Source: Muscardinus avellanarius (Eukaryota; Chordata; Mammalia; Rodentia; Gliridae). Taken from it: a DNA stretch of 64,000 bases. The stretch spans positions 27,924,966-27,988,965 of the forward strand of contig OY726565.1 in assembly GCA_963383645.1 (NCBI GenBank). The letters run 5' to 3'. The notes beneath the pieces are model-generated. The model saw nothing but the letters and a program-made list of their open reading frames with translations, searched no databases and was not told the DNA's origin. The position numbers and the translations under genes are program-made. Of the stretch, positions 24,041-33,300 are shown piece by piece. The stretch's first letter is position 1; each line of letters opens with the position of its first letter.

Positions 24041-24060
24041 ACTTCCGGGAAGATGGCGAC
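24041..24060 (+). promoter_or_regulatory. ETS + YY1-type motif, copy B
   Basis: The same 20-base motif as in copy A starts the element. Its presence at the 5' end of independent copies is consistent with a start-site-defining internal promoter. Confidence 0.6.
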
Positions 24061-24179
24061 CGAGAAAAGCGGGGCTTAAGAGCCCCGCTAACAACAAATC
24101 TCCATTACCACAAAATCAGCGCCTTTCATAGCCAGAAAACACCATCACCAGTGAAACAAAAAATCACCAGGCTCCAGAG

Positions 24180-24530
24180 AGAAAATGGACTGAGAACAGA
24201 GCCACAGAGGAGATAACCGGCCTCGCGCCCGAGGACGCGGCAGACGCGGCAGCAGCGCCATACTGCCGGCACCGGCGAATTCACGGGACGGCTGCAGCAA
24301 GCCGAGGTGAGCCACTGCGGAACAGCCAGGCGGGATTTCTCCAAGCAGAGAGCGTCTAAAGCTCCCAGTGGCTGAGCTCAACACACGCTGCAGGGATTCA
24401 GAGTCGAAATCAAAACCAAGAAGAAAACGCCAGCCCCATAGCCGAGGGTGTAGCAGCGGCGCCATATTGACACCGGTGGCAGCAGCAGCAAATTCAGCAA
24501 GGCCAGTACAGCTACATCTGCGCACTCAAG
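24180..24530 (+). repeat. two diverged 5' UTR modules, copy B
   Basis: Two blocks share the order cagcctc(a/g)cg-cc-gagg, gcagcg(g)cgccata(c/t)tg and ccgg-gcagc..gaattca: the first at about 24205-24285, the second at about 24420-24500. Each holds a GCCAT core (complement of ATGGC). They resemble the monomer-like promoter repeats of some rodent L1s, although with only two units. Confidence 0.55.
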
Positions 24531-24826
24531 AACAGTGAGTCAAATTGCAGGCCACAGAGGAGAAACCCCACTACTGTACTCCCTGGGACTTGACCCAGTG
24601 GGAGAGGGGCGGTGGCAGAGATATCACACCATAGAAGAACGTGCAACCTGGCACCCCCCACAGTCTAAAGCAGCCTCTATCGACTCTCTGGGTCGGAGAC
24701 TCTGTGATAAAACCCAGTAAAGGAGTAGTGGGGTCTGAGATACTACTGACTCGAGATCCAGAACACCTAAGTGAAGTCATAGTGACCCAAGGGAAGAACC
24801 CAGAGAAGGCACAAACATCCGAAATC

Positions 24827-25744
24827 ATGGGAAAGAGGAATAATACTGGAGCAATGAATGCACACAACCCCACAACATCAGAACCCGATAAAACAGAAAT
24901 TCAGAGATTTCTAGAAGATCAAATCAGGAAAATAACTGTAGAAATAATAGAGGTGCTTCGAAAAGAACTCAGAGAGAGCCAAAAAGAGATAAAGGATGCA
25001 ATTAATGAAGTAAAGGCCTCAATTCAAAGCACAAACAACCCATTAGAACACATGGAGAACAGAATCTCACTCTTAGAAGATGAGCAATCCAAAAATGAAC
25101 GCATAGTTTCTAATCTAGAAAAAAATATCCGACAGCAGGAATCTGATATTGAAGAAATATGGGCCCATTTTAAGAGAGCTAACCTAAGAATAATTGGAAT
25201 AGAGGAGGGAAAAGAAAGTGAAACCAAAGGGATCAACAATCTCTTCAAGGAAGTAATAGCAGAAAATTTTCCAGACATCGAGCAAGAGGCCGATACACAG
25301 GTCCAGGAAACTTATAGAACTCCCTTTAGACAGGATCGGAGAAGAGGATCCCCACGCCACATAATTGTCAAAATGACCAATGTGGAAGCCAAGCAGAGAA
25401 TCTTAAAGGCAACAAAAACAAAGGGCCAAGTGACATTCAGAGGCAAACCAATTAGAATCACTCCAGACTTCCCAAATCAAGTTATGAGAGCCAGAAGGGC
25501 TTGAAGTAACATATTCCCAATTCTGAAAGAAAACAATTTCCAGCCAAAAATTTCCTACCCAGCAAAACTTTCTATCAAATTAGATGGAGAAATAAGAAGC
25601 TTCCATGACAAACAGAAACTGAAGGAATTTATGTCTTCAAAACCAGCGCTAGAGAAAATACTCAAAGAGATTAACTACAAAGAAGAAATAGGTAACACAC
25701 ACCAGAACTAGAGAAACAAGATTTTCCATCCAACAGACAACTAA
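24827..25744 (+). pseudogene. L1-type ORF1 of copy B, single nonsense change
   Basis: A 305-codon frame from ATG 24827 to TAA 25742, shorter than the 330-360 residues usual for L1 ORF1p. Domains in order: charged N-terminus with an MGKRN start, heptad-rich coiled coil (about 50-105), RRM-like domain with NLRIIGIEEG near residue 122, and a C-terminal domain with HIIVKMTNVE and KGQVTFRGKPIRITPDFPNQ. The only break seen is TGA at 25502-25504 (codon 226), where copies C and D keep TGG (Trp). Translation would therefore stop inside the C-terminal domain. An upstream in-frame ATG at 24641 lies in the 5' UTR and has no counterpart in ORF1 proteins. Confidence 0.9.
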
Positions 25745-25799
25745 GATTGGTTATCTGTGGAGATTCATTATTTATGTTAGTCTTTTACCTATCTCTAAA

Positions 25800-26462
25800 G
25801 GGTATTGTTTGCCTTTATTGTTGTTAATTTTTAGGATTTCTAGTTGGAATATTAATATACCTTCAGATATAGCAATTGGAAATATTTTATCCCATTCTAT
25901 TAGTAACTGTTAACTCTGTTTACATTGTCTTTGGATATACAATTTTTTTTTTATTTTTTAGGGAGTTTGTATACGCTTCTGTTGCCTGTGCCATTGAAAT
26001 CATAACCAAGAAATCACTGCCAATTTCAATGTTGTGAGGTTTAATGACCCAGATTTTCTCCTAAAAGCTTATAGTCTTAAGATTTATATTTAGGTCTTTT
26101 ATCTATTTTGAGTTAATATTTGTATATGGGATTAGGTAAGGGTCCAATTTTATTCTTTTCCATGTAATTATTATTTTTTAACAATATTTAGTTAAAAGAT
26201 TAATATTTCCACCACCAAATGTTCGTGGAAACCTTGTCAAAAATAACTTGACAATATAGGGAAGAATTTAGCTCTAGGCTTTTATTTAACTCCAATGGTT
26301 TATATATCTGCCTTTAGAATAGTACTACACTGTTTCAATTATTGTAACTTTATATGGTTTGAAATCAGAAAATATATATCTTCTAGCTTTGTTCTTTTTC
26401 AAGATCGTTTTGGGTACCTAGAGTCCATATTCCATATTAGGATAGATTTTTTTTCTGAAAAA
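25800..26462 (-). pseudogene. antisense L1 ORF2 module, copy B
   Basis: Read on the minus strand, this gives diverged L1 ORF2 C-terminal sequence. It includes a segment reading TILKKNKA (about 26370-26400), a stretch like 'INSKWIKDL' (about 26110) and one like 'WDKIF' (about 25890). Many stops occur. It is about 650 bases and lies in the element's 3' UTR. Confidence 0.8.
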
Positions 26463-26809
26463 TAAATATATAAATATATGATAGTTTCACCTAAAAAATA
26501 GAAAAAAAATATTCTCTGGTAAGAAAGAAAGCAAAAAGAAATATTGAAATGTCATCTTTAAGTCATCAAAAACTTGGTATCAGACAAATGAAACTGTTAT
26601 GTGAGATTACCATTTTTAATTTTAGATAAATTGCCATAATACTAGATGTCAACTACTAAGCCAAGCATGGGAGGGAGGGATAGGGAGAGAATGGGGTGGG
26701 GATTGGGTGGGGGCTGACTGGGAAAAGTGTGCAAGTATGTCTACAAAAGTATGTATCCTACTATGATGTATGAATACAGTGCACCAATAAAAAAAATAAA
26801 AATAAAAAA

Positions 26810-26824
26810 ATATTTGTAAATATG
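26810..26824. repeat. target-site duplication of copy B, right
   Basis: Exact repeat of 24021-24035. Beyond it the antisense module of copy A resumes. Confidence 0.95.
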
Positions 26825-27111
26825 TTAGGTAAGGGTCCAATTTTATTATTTTTCATGTAATTATTATTTTTCAACAATATTTAGTTAAAAGATTATTATT
26901 TCCTCCACCAAATGTTCATGGAAACCTTGTCAAAAATAACTTGACAATATAGGGAAGAATTTATCTCTAGGCTTTTATTTAACTCCAATGGTTTATATAT
27001 CTGCCTCTGGAACAGTACTACACTGTTTAAATTATTGTAGCTTTATATGGTTTGAAATCAGAAAATATACATCTTCTAGCTTTGTTCTTCTTTGACAAAA
27101 AAAAAAGAAAA

Positions 27112-27128
27112 AAGAAAGTTACTATCTG
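27112..27128. repeat. target-site duplication of copy A, right
   Basis: Exact repeat of 21749-21765. Beyond it the minus-strand L1 resumes. Confidence 0.95.
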
Positions 27129-27465
27129 TGCCTATATGGAGTGTTGAGCCTATGCCCCCCTCTAATAACATCACAGTTTCTGGTCTAATTTCTAAGTCTT
27201 TGATCCATCTCAAGTTGATTCCTGTGCACAGTGAGAGGTAAGGATTTAGTTCTATCTTTCTACAAATGTTCTTTTGTAGTTCTCCCAGCACCATTTGTTA
27301 AAAAGGCTGTCTTTTCTCCAGCATATGAGTTTGGTCCCTTTGTCAAGGAACAACTGACTATAGGTATATGGGTTTGTTTTTCTATCTTCTATTCTGTTCC
27401 ATTGGTCTGGATGCCTGTTGTTTTGCCAATACCATGCTGCTTTAACTACTATTGCTCTGAGAGAT

Positions 27466-28255
27466 TAAAACTACACTGAGATTCCAACTAACTCCAATCA
27501 GAGTGGCAAGCATAAAGAAGTCAAATAACAACAAATGTTGGTGAAGATGTGGGAAAAGAGGAAATTTCTTACCCTGTTGGTGAGAGTGCAAACTAGTTCA
27601 GCCTTCAGCCACTATGGAGTTCAGTGTGGAGATTCCTTAGAAAACCGGGAATAGATCCACCGTAAGATACCACTCCTGGGTATCTTTCCAAAGAGGCTGA
27701 AATCAGATAACTACAGTAACATTTATACCCATGTTCATAGCAGCACAATTTGTAATCGCCAAAATATGGAACCAACCCAGGCCTCCATCAACAGATGAAT
27801 GGATTGCAAAATCACGGGAAATACACACAATGGAACTCTACTCAGCAATAAAAAAGAACAAAATCATGTCATTTACAAGAAGATGGAAAGACCTGGAGAG
27901 CATTATGTTAATTGAGATTAGCTAAGCAAAGAAAGAAAAAGGACATATATTTTCTCTAATATGCCCAAACTAGGGAGTATTAGGGATACCAGAGGGACTC
28001 CAGATAAGGAGGGGAAACCTCAGCAATGCTAGAAGGAAAGGGTAGGAGAGGAAGAAGGCTGAGATAGATGAATAGAGGAGCTACATTTGAATATGTGTAT
28101 AAGTGTGAATGTAGCATGGTCAACCTGGACACTCATTATTGGGAAGAGGGAAGGGTAAGCAGGGGGGGTTAAAGGCACAAAGTCCTGTGTGAGTGTATGC
28201 TATTGTCAATATGATCCACATTATGATGTGAACCTATAGTGTACCAATCAAAAAA
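27466..28255 (+). mobile_element. 5'-truncated L1 (ORF2 end and 3' end)
   Basis: Starts in ORF2 at the segment ctacactgagattccaact and runs through 'HVHSSTI' and 'NGLQNHGK'-like regions (27730-27830). It ends in an L1 3' end (ttatgatgtgaacctatagtg, accaatcaaaaaaaaa) at about 28253. It lies within the minus-strand L1 in the opposite orientation. Both carry a 3' end, so these are two insertions and not one twin-primed copy. Confidence 0.8.
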
Positions 28256-28572
28256 AAAGAAGGTGATGGTCCTTGGCTCCCTGACCACTGTTTATCTTGA
28301 TTTTGTTTTCCTTTTACTTCTATTTGATATAAATTTGTTATTTAAAAATAATCCATAGGTTCATAAAGATGTAGATAAAATAATTATATAAGAATATGTG
28401 GGAGAAAAGAGACAGATTTCCCATGCAAAAAGAAATCCAAAATATTTTTATAGACTCTTTGCCCTTGAGCAGGGGGGAGTATATCCCTGCATTTTGAGGA
28501 CAGGCTGCACATGGTGACTTCATTCCAAAGAGTACAGTTTGGAGAACCCATCGCACACTGAAAAGGTTGTTA
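28256..28572. other. non-L1 filler between L1 pieces
   Basis: About 315 bases without L1 similarity separate the tail of the plus-strand L1 from the resumption of the minus-strand L1 (gctgaggattgctttgg). No SINE or LTR hallmark is seen. It could be a 3' transduction or an older insertion. Confidence 0.5.
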
Positions 28573-28637
28573 TTGCTGAGGATTGCTTTGGCTATTGTGG
28601 GTCTTTTCTTTCTCCATAATCAGTCATTTTCTTTCTC

Positions 28638-28665
28638 AAAAATCAGTCATTCATGACTGATTTTT
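28638..28665. repeat. perfect hairpin inside L1
   Basis: 13-bp arms (28638-28650 and 28653-28665) around a 2-base loop. atcagtcatt also occurs as a direct repeat just upstream (about 28618-28628). Confidence 0.9.
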
Positions 28666-29619
28666 CTAGGTCTATGAAGAATGTCCTTGGTATTTTGATA
28701 GAAATTGCATTGAATCTGTAGATCACTTTTGGCAGAATGGCCATTTGGATGATATTTATTCTGCCTATCCATGAGCAAGGGAGATCTTTCCATCTTCCAA
28801 GGTCTTCTTCAATTTCTTTCTTTAATGTTTTATAGTTTTCCTTGTAGAGGTCTTTTACATCTTTGGTTAGGTTTATTCCTAGGTGTTTTATTGATTTTGA
28901 GGTTATAGTGAATGGAATTGTTTTCTTTGTCTCTTTTTGTGGATTTATTGTTGGCATATAGAAAAGCAATTGATTTCTTTAGATGATTTTGTATCCTGCA
29001 ACTTTGCTGAGTTGGTTAAGCAGCTCCAGTAGTCTTTTGGTTGAGTTTTTTGGGTCTTCTAAAGGATCATGTCATCTGCAAACAAGAATAATTTAAATTC
29101 CTCTCTTCCTATTGAATTCCTTTGATTTCTTTCTCTTGTCTTATTGCTGTGGCAAGAGTCTCAAGGACTATATTGAAAGGGAATGGTGATAGTGGGCATC
29201 CTTGTCTTGTTCATGATTTTAGAAGAAATTCTTGCAGTTTTTCCCCATTTAATATGATGTTGGCTTTGGGTTTATTGTATATTGCCTTAATGATGTTGAA
29301 ATGTGTTCTTTCTATTCCAATTTTCTGCAGTGTTTTTAACATGAATGGGTGTTGGATTTTGTCAATGCATTTTTCAGCATTCTATTGATATGACCATGTG
29401 GTTTTTGTTCTCAGTTCTATTTATGTGGTGAATAATGTTTATTGATTTGCATATGTTGAACCAGCCTTGCTTTTCTGAGATGAAAACAACTTGGTCATAG
29501 TGTACAATTCTCTTGATATGGTTTTTAATGTGATAGCTAGTATTTTGTTTAGAATTTTTGCATCTATTTCATCAAAGTATTGGTCTTTAATTTTCTTTTC
29601 TTGAGGTATCTTTCTTTGT

Positions 29620-29820
29620 TTGTTTTTTTGTTTGTTTTTTGATGGTACTGGGGTTCCTGGAAGCCCTTCTACCTCCGGGCTAGGGCTACACTCCCAGACC
29701 TATTTTTATATTTTTATCTGGAAACAGGGTCTCTTAAGCCAGCATGGCTGACTTTGAACCTGTGTGATCCTTCTGTCTCTGCCTCCCAAGCACAGGGATT
29801 ACAAACTACCACGCCCAGCT
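29620..29820 (-). mobile_element. B1-dID-like SINE, type I, in L1
   Basis: The T/G-rich tail (tttgtttgttttttg) is followed by complements of the right half and linker and a B1 end (ctaccacgcccagct). It interrupts minus-strand L1 ORF2. The 'tctacctccgggctagggctac' part has a 6-base duplication. Confidence 0.85.
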
Positions 29821-30860
29821 CTTTATTTGATTTTGGGATTAATGTGATACTTGGGAGAATTCCATCTCTTTCAATTTCCCAGAGCAATTTGTGACATATT
29901 GGGATTAGCTCTTCACTGAAGGTTTTGTAGAATTAAGCTGTAAACCAGTCAGGGCCTGGGCTTTTCTTTGATGGCATAATTTTTATTGCTGTTTCTATTT
30001 CTTTGCTTGTTATTGGTTGGTTTAGGCTTGCTCTGTCCTCTTGGTTCAATTTAGGTAGGTAATATGTGCTTAGAAATCTATCAATTTCTTCCATGCTTTC
30101 CAGTCTATTGGAGTATAAATTTTCAAAATAGTTTCTGATAATTCTTTGAATTTCCCCACTGCCTGTGGTGATGTCTCATTTTTCATTTCTGATATTAATA
30201 ATTTGAGTTGATTCTCTCTATATTTTGGTTAGGTTGGCTAGGAGTTTGTGAATCTTATTAATCTTTTCAAAGAACTAGCTTTTTGTTTTGTTGATTTTTT
30301 GAATTTTTAAAATTCTCTATTTCATTTATTTCTGCTCTGATTTTAATAATTTCCTGCCTTCTGCTGGTGTTTGGAATTAGACTGTTGCAGTCTTTCTAGG
30401 TCCTTGAGCTGTGTCATTAGATTGTTTACTTGGCAACTCTCTGTTCTTATGCAGGCACTCAATGCTATAAACGTTCCTCTTAACACCACCTTCAAAGTGT
30501 CCCATAGATTTTGGTAAGTTTTTTCTCTATCTTCATTTAATTCCAGGAATTTCTTTATTTCTCCCCTTATTTCTGATCTTACCCACTCATCATTCAATAG
30601 TGCATCATTCAATCTCCACATATTTAAGTAGTTTCTTTTGGTCTTCCTGTTGTTGATTTCTACTTTTTGTGGTGGAAAAGATGCAGGGAATTATATTACA
30701 TCTTTTGAATTTGCTGGTGCTTGCTTTGTGGCCCAGGATGTGATCTATTTTGGAGAAGATTCCATGGGCTGCTGAGAAGAATGTGTATTCTGCTGTTTGT
30801 GGTTGTTTTAAACAAGGTTTTGAATATTCACAGATTTCATGAAGGCAAATGAGACTAAAT

Positions 30861-31490
30861 TGTGTTTTTCTGTAATAGTGGAGTAATGTACTCCATTGCA
30901 GAAAAAGAAACCAAAAAAATCACATTACAACAAAAACATCCTTAATGACAAAAAGCACTTAAATAATACTTATTACATGCCAGAAGTGTTTTGGCATTGT
31001 GCATTTATTAACTTACTGAAAACTCACAAAAACTTTAGGAAATACATGAAAGCATATTTCTATAATACAACATATGTGCTGGGCTAGAGGGGGAAGCCCT
31101 CAACTTTTAGTTACACATTAATAATAAGTTTTACTGGAAAAATAGGGCCAGGATAACCCAGATCTATGCATTTACATATCATAACATCAAGACACGCAGT
31201 AATTGATATCTTCAGAGACAATTTTGAAAGGCTGGAAAGGCAGTTCAGAGTTACTGAAAGCTCTCAGGGGTGGGAAATGTTGGTTTGAAGATATTGCAAG
31301 TGGGTGTGAACTCTGAGATGATATGGTAGCATGTAATATAGGCAAAAGAGGAAATGTATCCTGCCAGGAGCCAAAATCCATGCATGACTGGAACTGTGAC
31401 AGTGAAGAAGTCAGCTGGGCCTGAACTCTTCTTTGGGAGGATTTGTTTGTTATTTTTAATTCTAAACACATGGCATTTATATTTTATTGA
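30861..31490. other. unique DNA with MIR-like remnant
   Basis: 30945-31065 (cttattacatgccagaagtg, gcatttattaacttactgaaaactcac) follows the MIR pattern of a size-decrease signal and 'ctcacaacaa'. The rest is unremarkable. Confidence 0.4.
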
Positions 31491-31695
31491 TTTTTTTTTT
31501 TTTTTTTTTTTGGCGGTACTGGAGTTCCTAGAAGCCCTTCTACCTCCGGGCTACACTCCCAGACCTATTTTTACATTTTTATTTGGAAACAGGGTCTCCT
31601 AAGCCAGCGCACACGGCTGGCTTTGAACCTGTGCGATTCTCCTGTCTCTGCCTCCCAAGCACGGGGATTACAAGTGTGTGCCACCATGCCCGGCT
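31491..31695 (-). mobile_element. B1-dID-like SINE, type I
   Basis: Long T-run at 31491-31512, then near-consensus complement to ccaccatgcccggc at 31695. Similar AT-rich flanks (tttattgattttt / tttgttgattttt) are probably the target duplication. Confidence 0.9.
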
Positions 31696-31719
31696 TTTGT
31701 TGATTTTTTGATAGTTTTT

Positions 31720-32210
31720 GTTAGGATTTTATTGGTGCATTATAATTATATATCATAGTTAGATTCAAAGTGATACATTCATATATGCATATAACATGTG
31801 TTGGCATGGCTCCCCTAACCTTCCTCTGGAGGCAATTATTTCATTTTTCTTTGGGTGAAGTTCTTGATTACTAATTCAGGTTTTTTATTCATTACAGGTT
31901 TGTTCAGATTTTCTATTTCTTTTGAATCAATAATAGTTTTCATCTTTCTAGAAATTTGCTCATTTTGTTGAAGCTACCTAATTTGCTGGCATATAATTGT
32001 TGGTAGTGTATTTATGATCCTTTTTATTTTTGGAAAATTGTTGTTTTCTTTGTACTTACTGTTTTAGGGTTCACTACTATCTTTAATCTGCTAATTTATA
32101 TTTAAAAATACAGGATATTTTATGTATTTTTCAGATAATTTTTCTTCTTTAATGTCTCTCTTCTTGGAAGACTCTACCCTTATATGCACTAACACTCTAA
32201 TTCCATAGGT
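31720..32210 (-). mobile_element. rearranged minus-strand L1 fragment
   Basis: 31720-31840 is a complement of the L1 3' end (attggtgcattataattata..catagtt). 31860-32200 is a complement of a more 5' part of ORF2 (gtttgttcagattttctatttctt and downstream). The intervening ORF2 is missing, so the copy carries an internal deletion. Confidence 0.65.
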
Positions 32211-32224
32211 CACTGAGGCTCCTC

Positions 32225-32720
32225 TGTTATGGGTCGCCTCCAGGAGAGAAACACCAGTAGCCAAAGGTGAATTTGAAAGAAGCTTTATCACAGACTGGAG
32301 TTCGGTCTCTGGGCTCAACAGACACAGCTGTGAGGAACAAAAGGCTTGGGCTAGTTTTATACCCCTCACAGGAGACTGAAGCATACAGCAAAGACTTGTA
32401 ACTTGTTGATTGGCTAGCTGAAAAGGTAAAGTTAAGGTTACATTACATCTTGCAGTGTAAAGTTTTAACCTGCCGTCACTGGGGCAACAAAAACATGTAC
32501 AGGCTTCGTGCTTGATTGATCAGAACGGCCCCATACTCCCTAACTGTCAGCGTGGTTAAGCCATTTGGTCAGTTAGGGCTCATTGCCCTGGTCAGGTTTG
32601 TTGCCCTGGTTGGGTTTGTTGCCCTGGTTAGTGAGTTTCCAGGTGCCTTTGTACTTATTTATTAAAGGGGCCTGGATCACAGAAATGAGTTGCCCATTTC
32701 ACTTCCATTTTTCCCCAGCA
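32225..32720 (-). mobile_element. ERV-like solo LTR, minus strand
   Basis: In the minus direction it ends ..ggcgacccataaca (tgttatggg at 32225), has a TATA-like ggtataaaac (complement at about 32359-32370), a ccaat box and an aaagct/gataaa region. No internal retroviral sequence is adjacent. Three tandem units of the type gttgccctggt(t/c)-ggttt lie at about 32580-32640. I could not find a clean target duplication, so the 32720 boundary is approximate. Confidence 0.6.
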
Positions 32721-32845
32721 TTTCCTTTTCACTTTCCAGATTAGATTATTTTTAAATTGCCAAAATATAGATAAAATTTATTTTATAGCTTATAATTCTG
32801 TAACAGATATAGAATGCAATCTTTTACTTAAAATCATTTACAATT

Positions 32846-33203
32846 CAGCTGGGCATGGTGGCGCACATTTGTAATCCCCGTACTTGGGAGGCTGAGACAG
32901 GAGGACCGCACAGGTTCAAAGCCAGACTTACTCGCTTAAGAGACCCTGTTTCAGCCCGGCGTGGTGGCGCACACTTGTAATCCCAGCATTTGGGAGGCTG
33001 AGTCCTGGAGGATCGCGATTCGCAGACAGCCTCAGCTACTTAGTGAGGCCCTTTGCAGCTCAGTGAGACCCGGTTTCAAAAAATAAAGAATAAAAATTAG
33101 GGCAGGGGCTGTAGCTCAGAGGTCAAATGCCTCTGGGTTCCATCCTCAGACCCGCAAAAAAAAAAAAAAAAAAAAAAAAAAGAGACCCTGTTTCCAAATA
33201 AAT

Positions 33204-33258
<55 letters not shown>

Positions 33259-33300
33259 GGAAGAGTTTCCAGGAACCCCAGTACCACCACACACACAAAA
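32846..33300 (+). mobile_element. type I SINE interrupted by type II SINE
   Basis: The outer SINE is 32846-32951 plus 33182-33300. Its internal linker has been replaced or expanded by (GT)n at 33207-33257. The inner type II SINE (about 32953-33181) is flanked by a direct repeat of aagagaccctgtttc (right copy near 33180-33194). The inner copy has a long A-run tail at 33155-33180. Confidence 0.9.
33207..33257 (+). repeat. (GT)n microsatellite in a SINE linker
   Basis: About 25 GT units lie between aaataaataa and aaggaagagtttccagg, in the linker of the outer SINE. Confidence 0.95.

Larger units (their letters stand above)
24036..26809 (+). mobile_element. HAL1-like non-autonomous L1 element, copy B (full length)
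   Basis: A 2,774-base element in this order: 5' UTR of the short form (24036-24826), a single ORF1 (24827-25744), spacer, antisense L1 ORF2 module (about 25800-26462), a unique AT-rich stretch, and an L1-type 3' end from about 26640 (gtcaactactaagccaagca, G-rich block, tatgatgtatgaata, gcaccaataaaa) with an A-rich tail. No sense-strand ORF2 exists, so it would depend on L1 proteins supplied in trans. ORF1-only elements of this kind are known as HAL1. The antisense module is the odd part. Confidence 0.9.
21766..27111 (+). mobile_element. HAL1-like non-autonomous L1 element, copy A (split by copy B)
   Basis: Own sequence is 21766-24035 and 26811-27111. Order: ETS/YY1-type 5' end, GC-rich 5' UTR of the longer form (with the extra block near 22140-22200), ORF1 (22726-23647, broken), about 60 bases of spacer, then antisense L1 ORF2. 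The element stops inside the antisense ORF2 module at about 27095 and goes straight into an A-rich tail, so it lacks the L1-type 3' end present in B, C and D. The 17-bp duplications are identical, so the end is genuine and not a later deletion. Confidence 0.9.
20634..30860 (-). mobile_element. 5'-truncated L1, interrupted by later insertions
   Basis: Minus-strand L1 whose 3' end lies at about 20634 (T-run) and whose ORF2 runs rightwards to about 30800. Present pieces are 20634-21765, 27113-27465, 28573-29615 and 29825-30860. Each matches L1 ORF2 in antisense; examples are the 'QMNG' region near 21070 and the block around 28740 encoding the segment before the C-terminal part. It hosts HAL1-like copy A (with B inside it), a plus-strand L1 (27466-28255) and a SINE (29620-29820). 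Numerous stops make it inactive. The 5' truncation is inside the reverse-transcriptase region. Confidence 0.85.

Noticed and set aside
24641..24826. Upstream in-frame ATG extending copy B ORF1 by 62 codons
   Set aside because: The extension lies in 5' UTR sequence that is not ORF1-like, and the downstream ATG at 24827 is shared by all copies.
20634..28255. Minus L1 plus the adjacent plus L1 as one twin-primed insertion
   Set aside because: Both parts contain an L1 3' end and tail. In twin priming only one part would.
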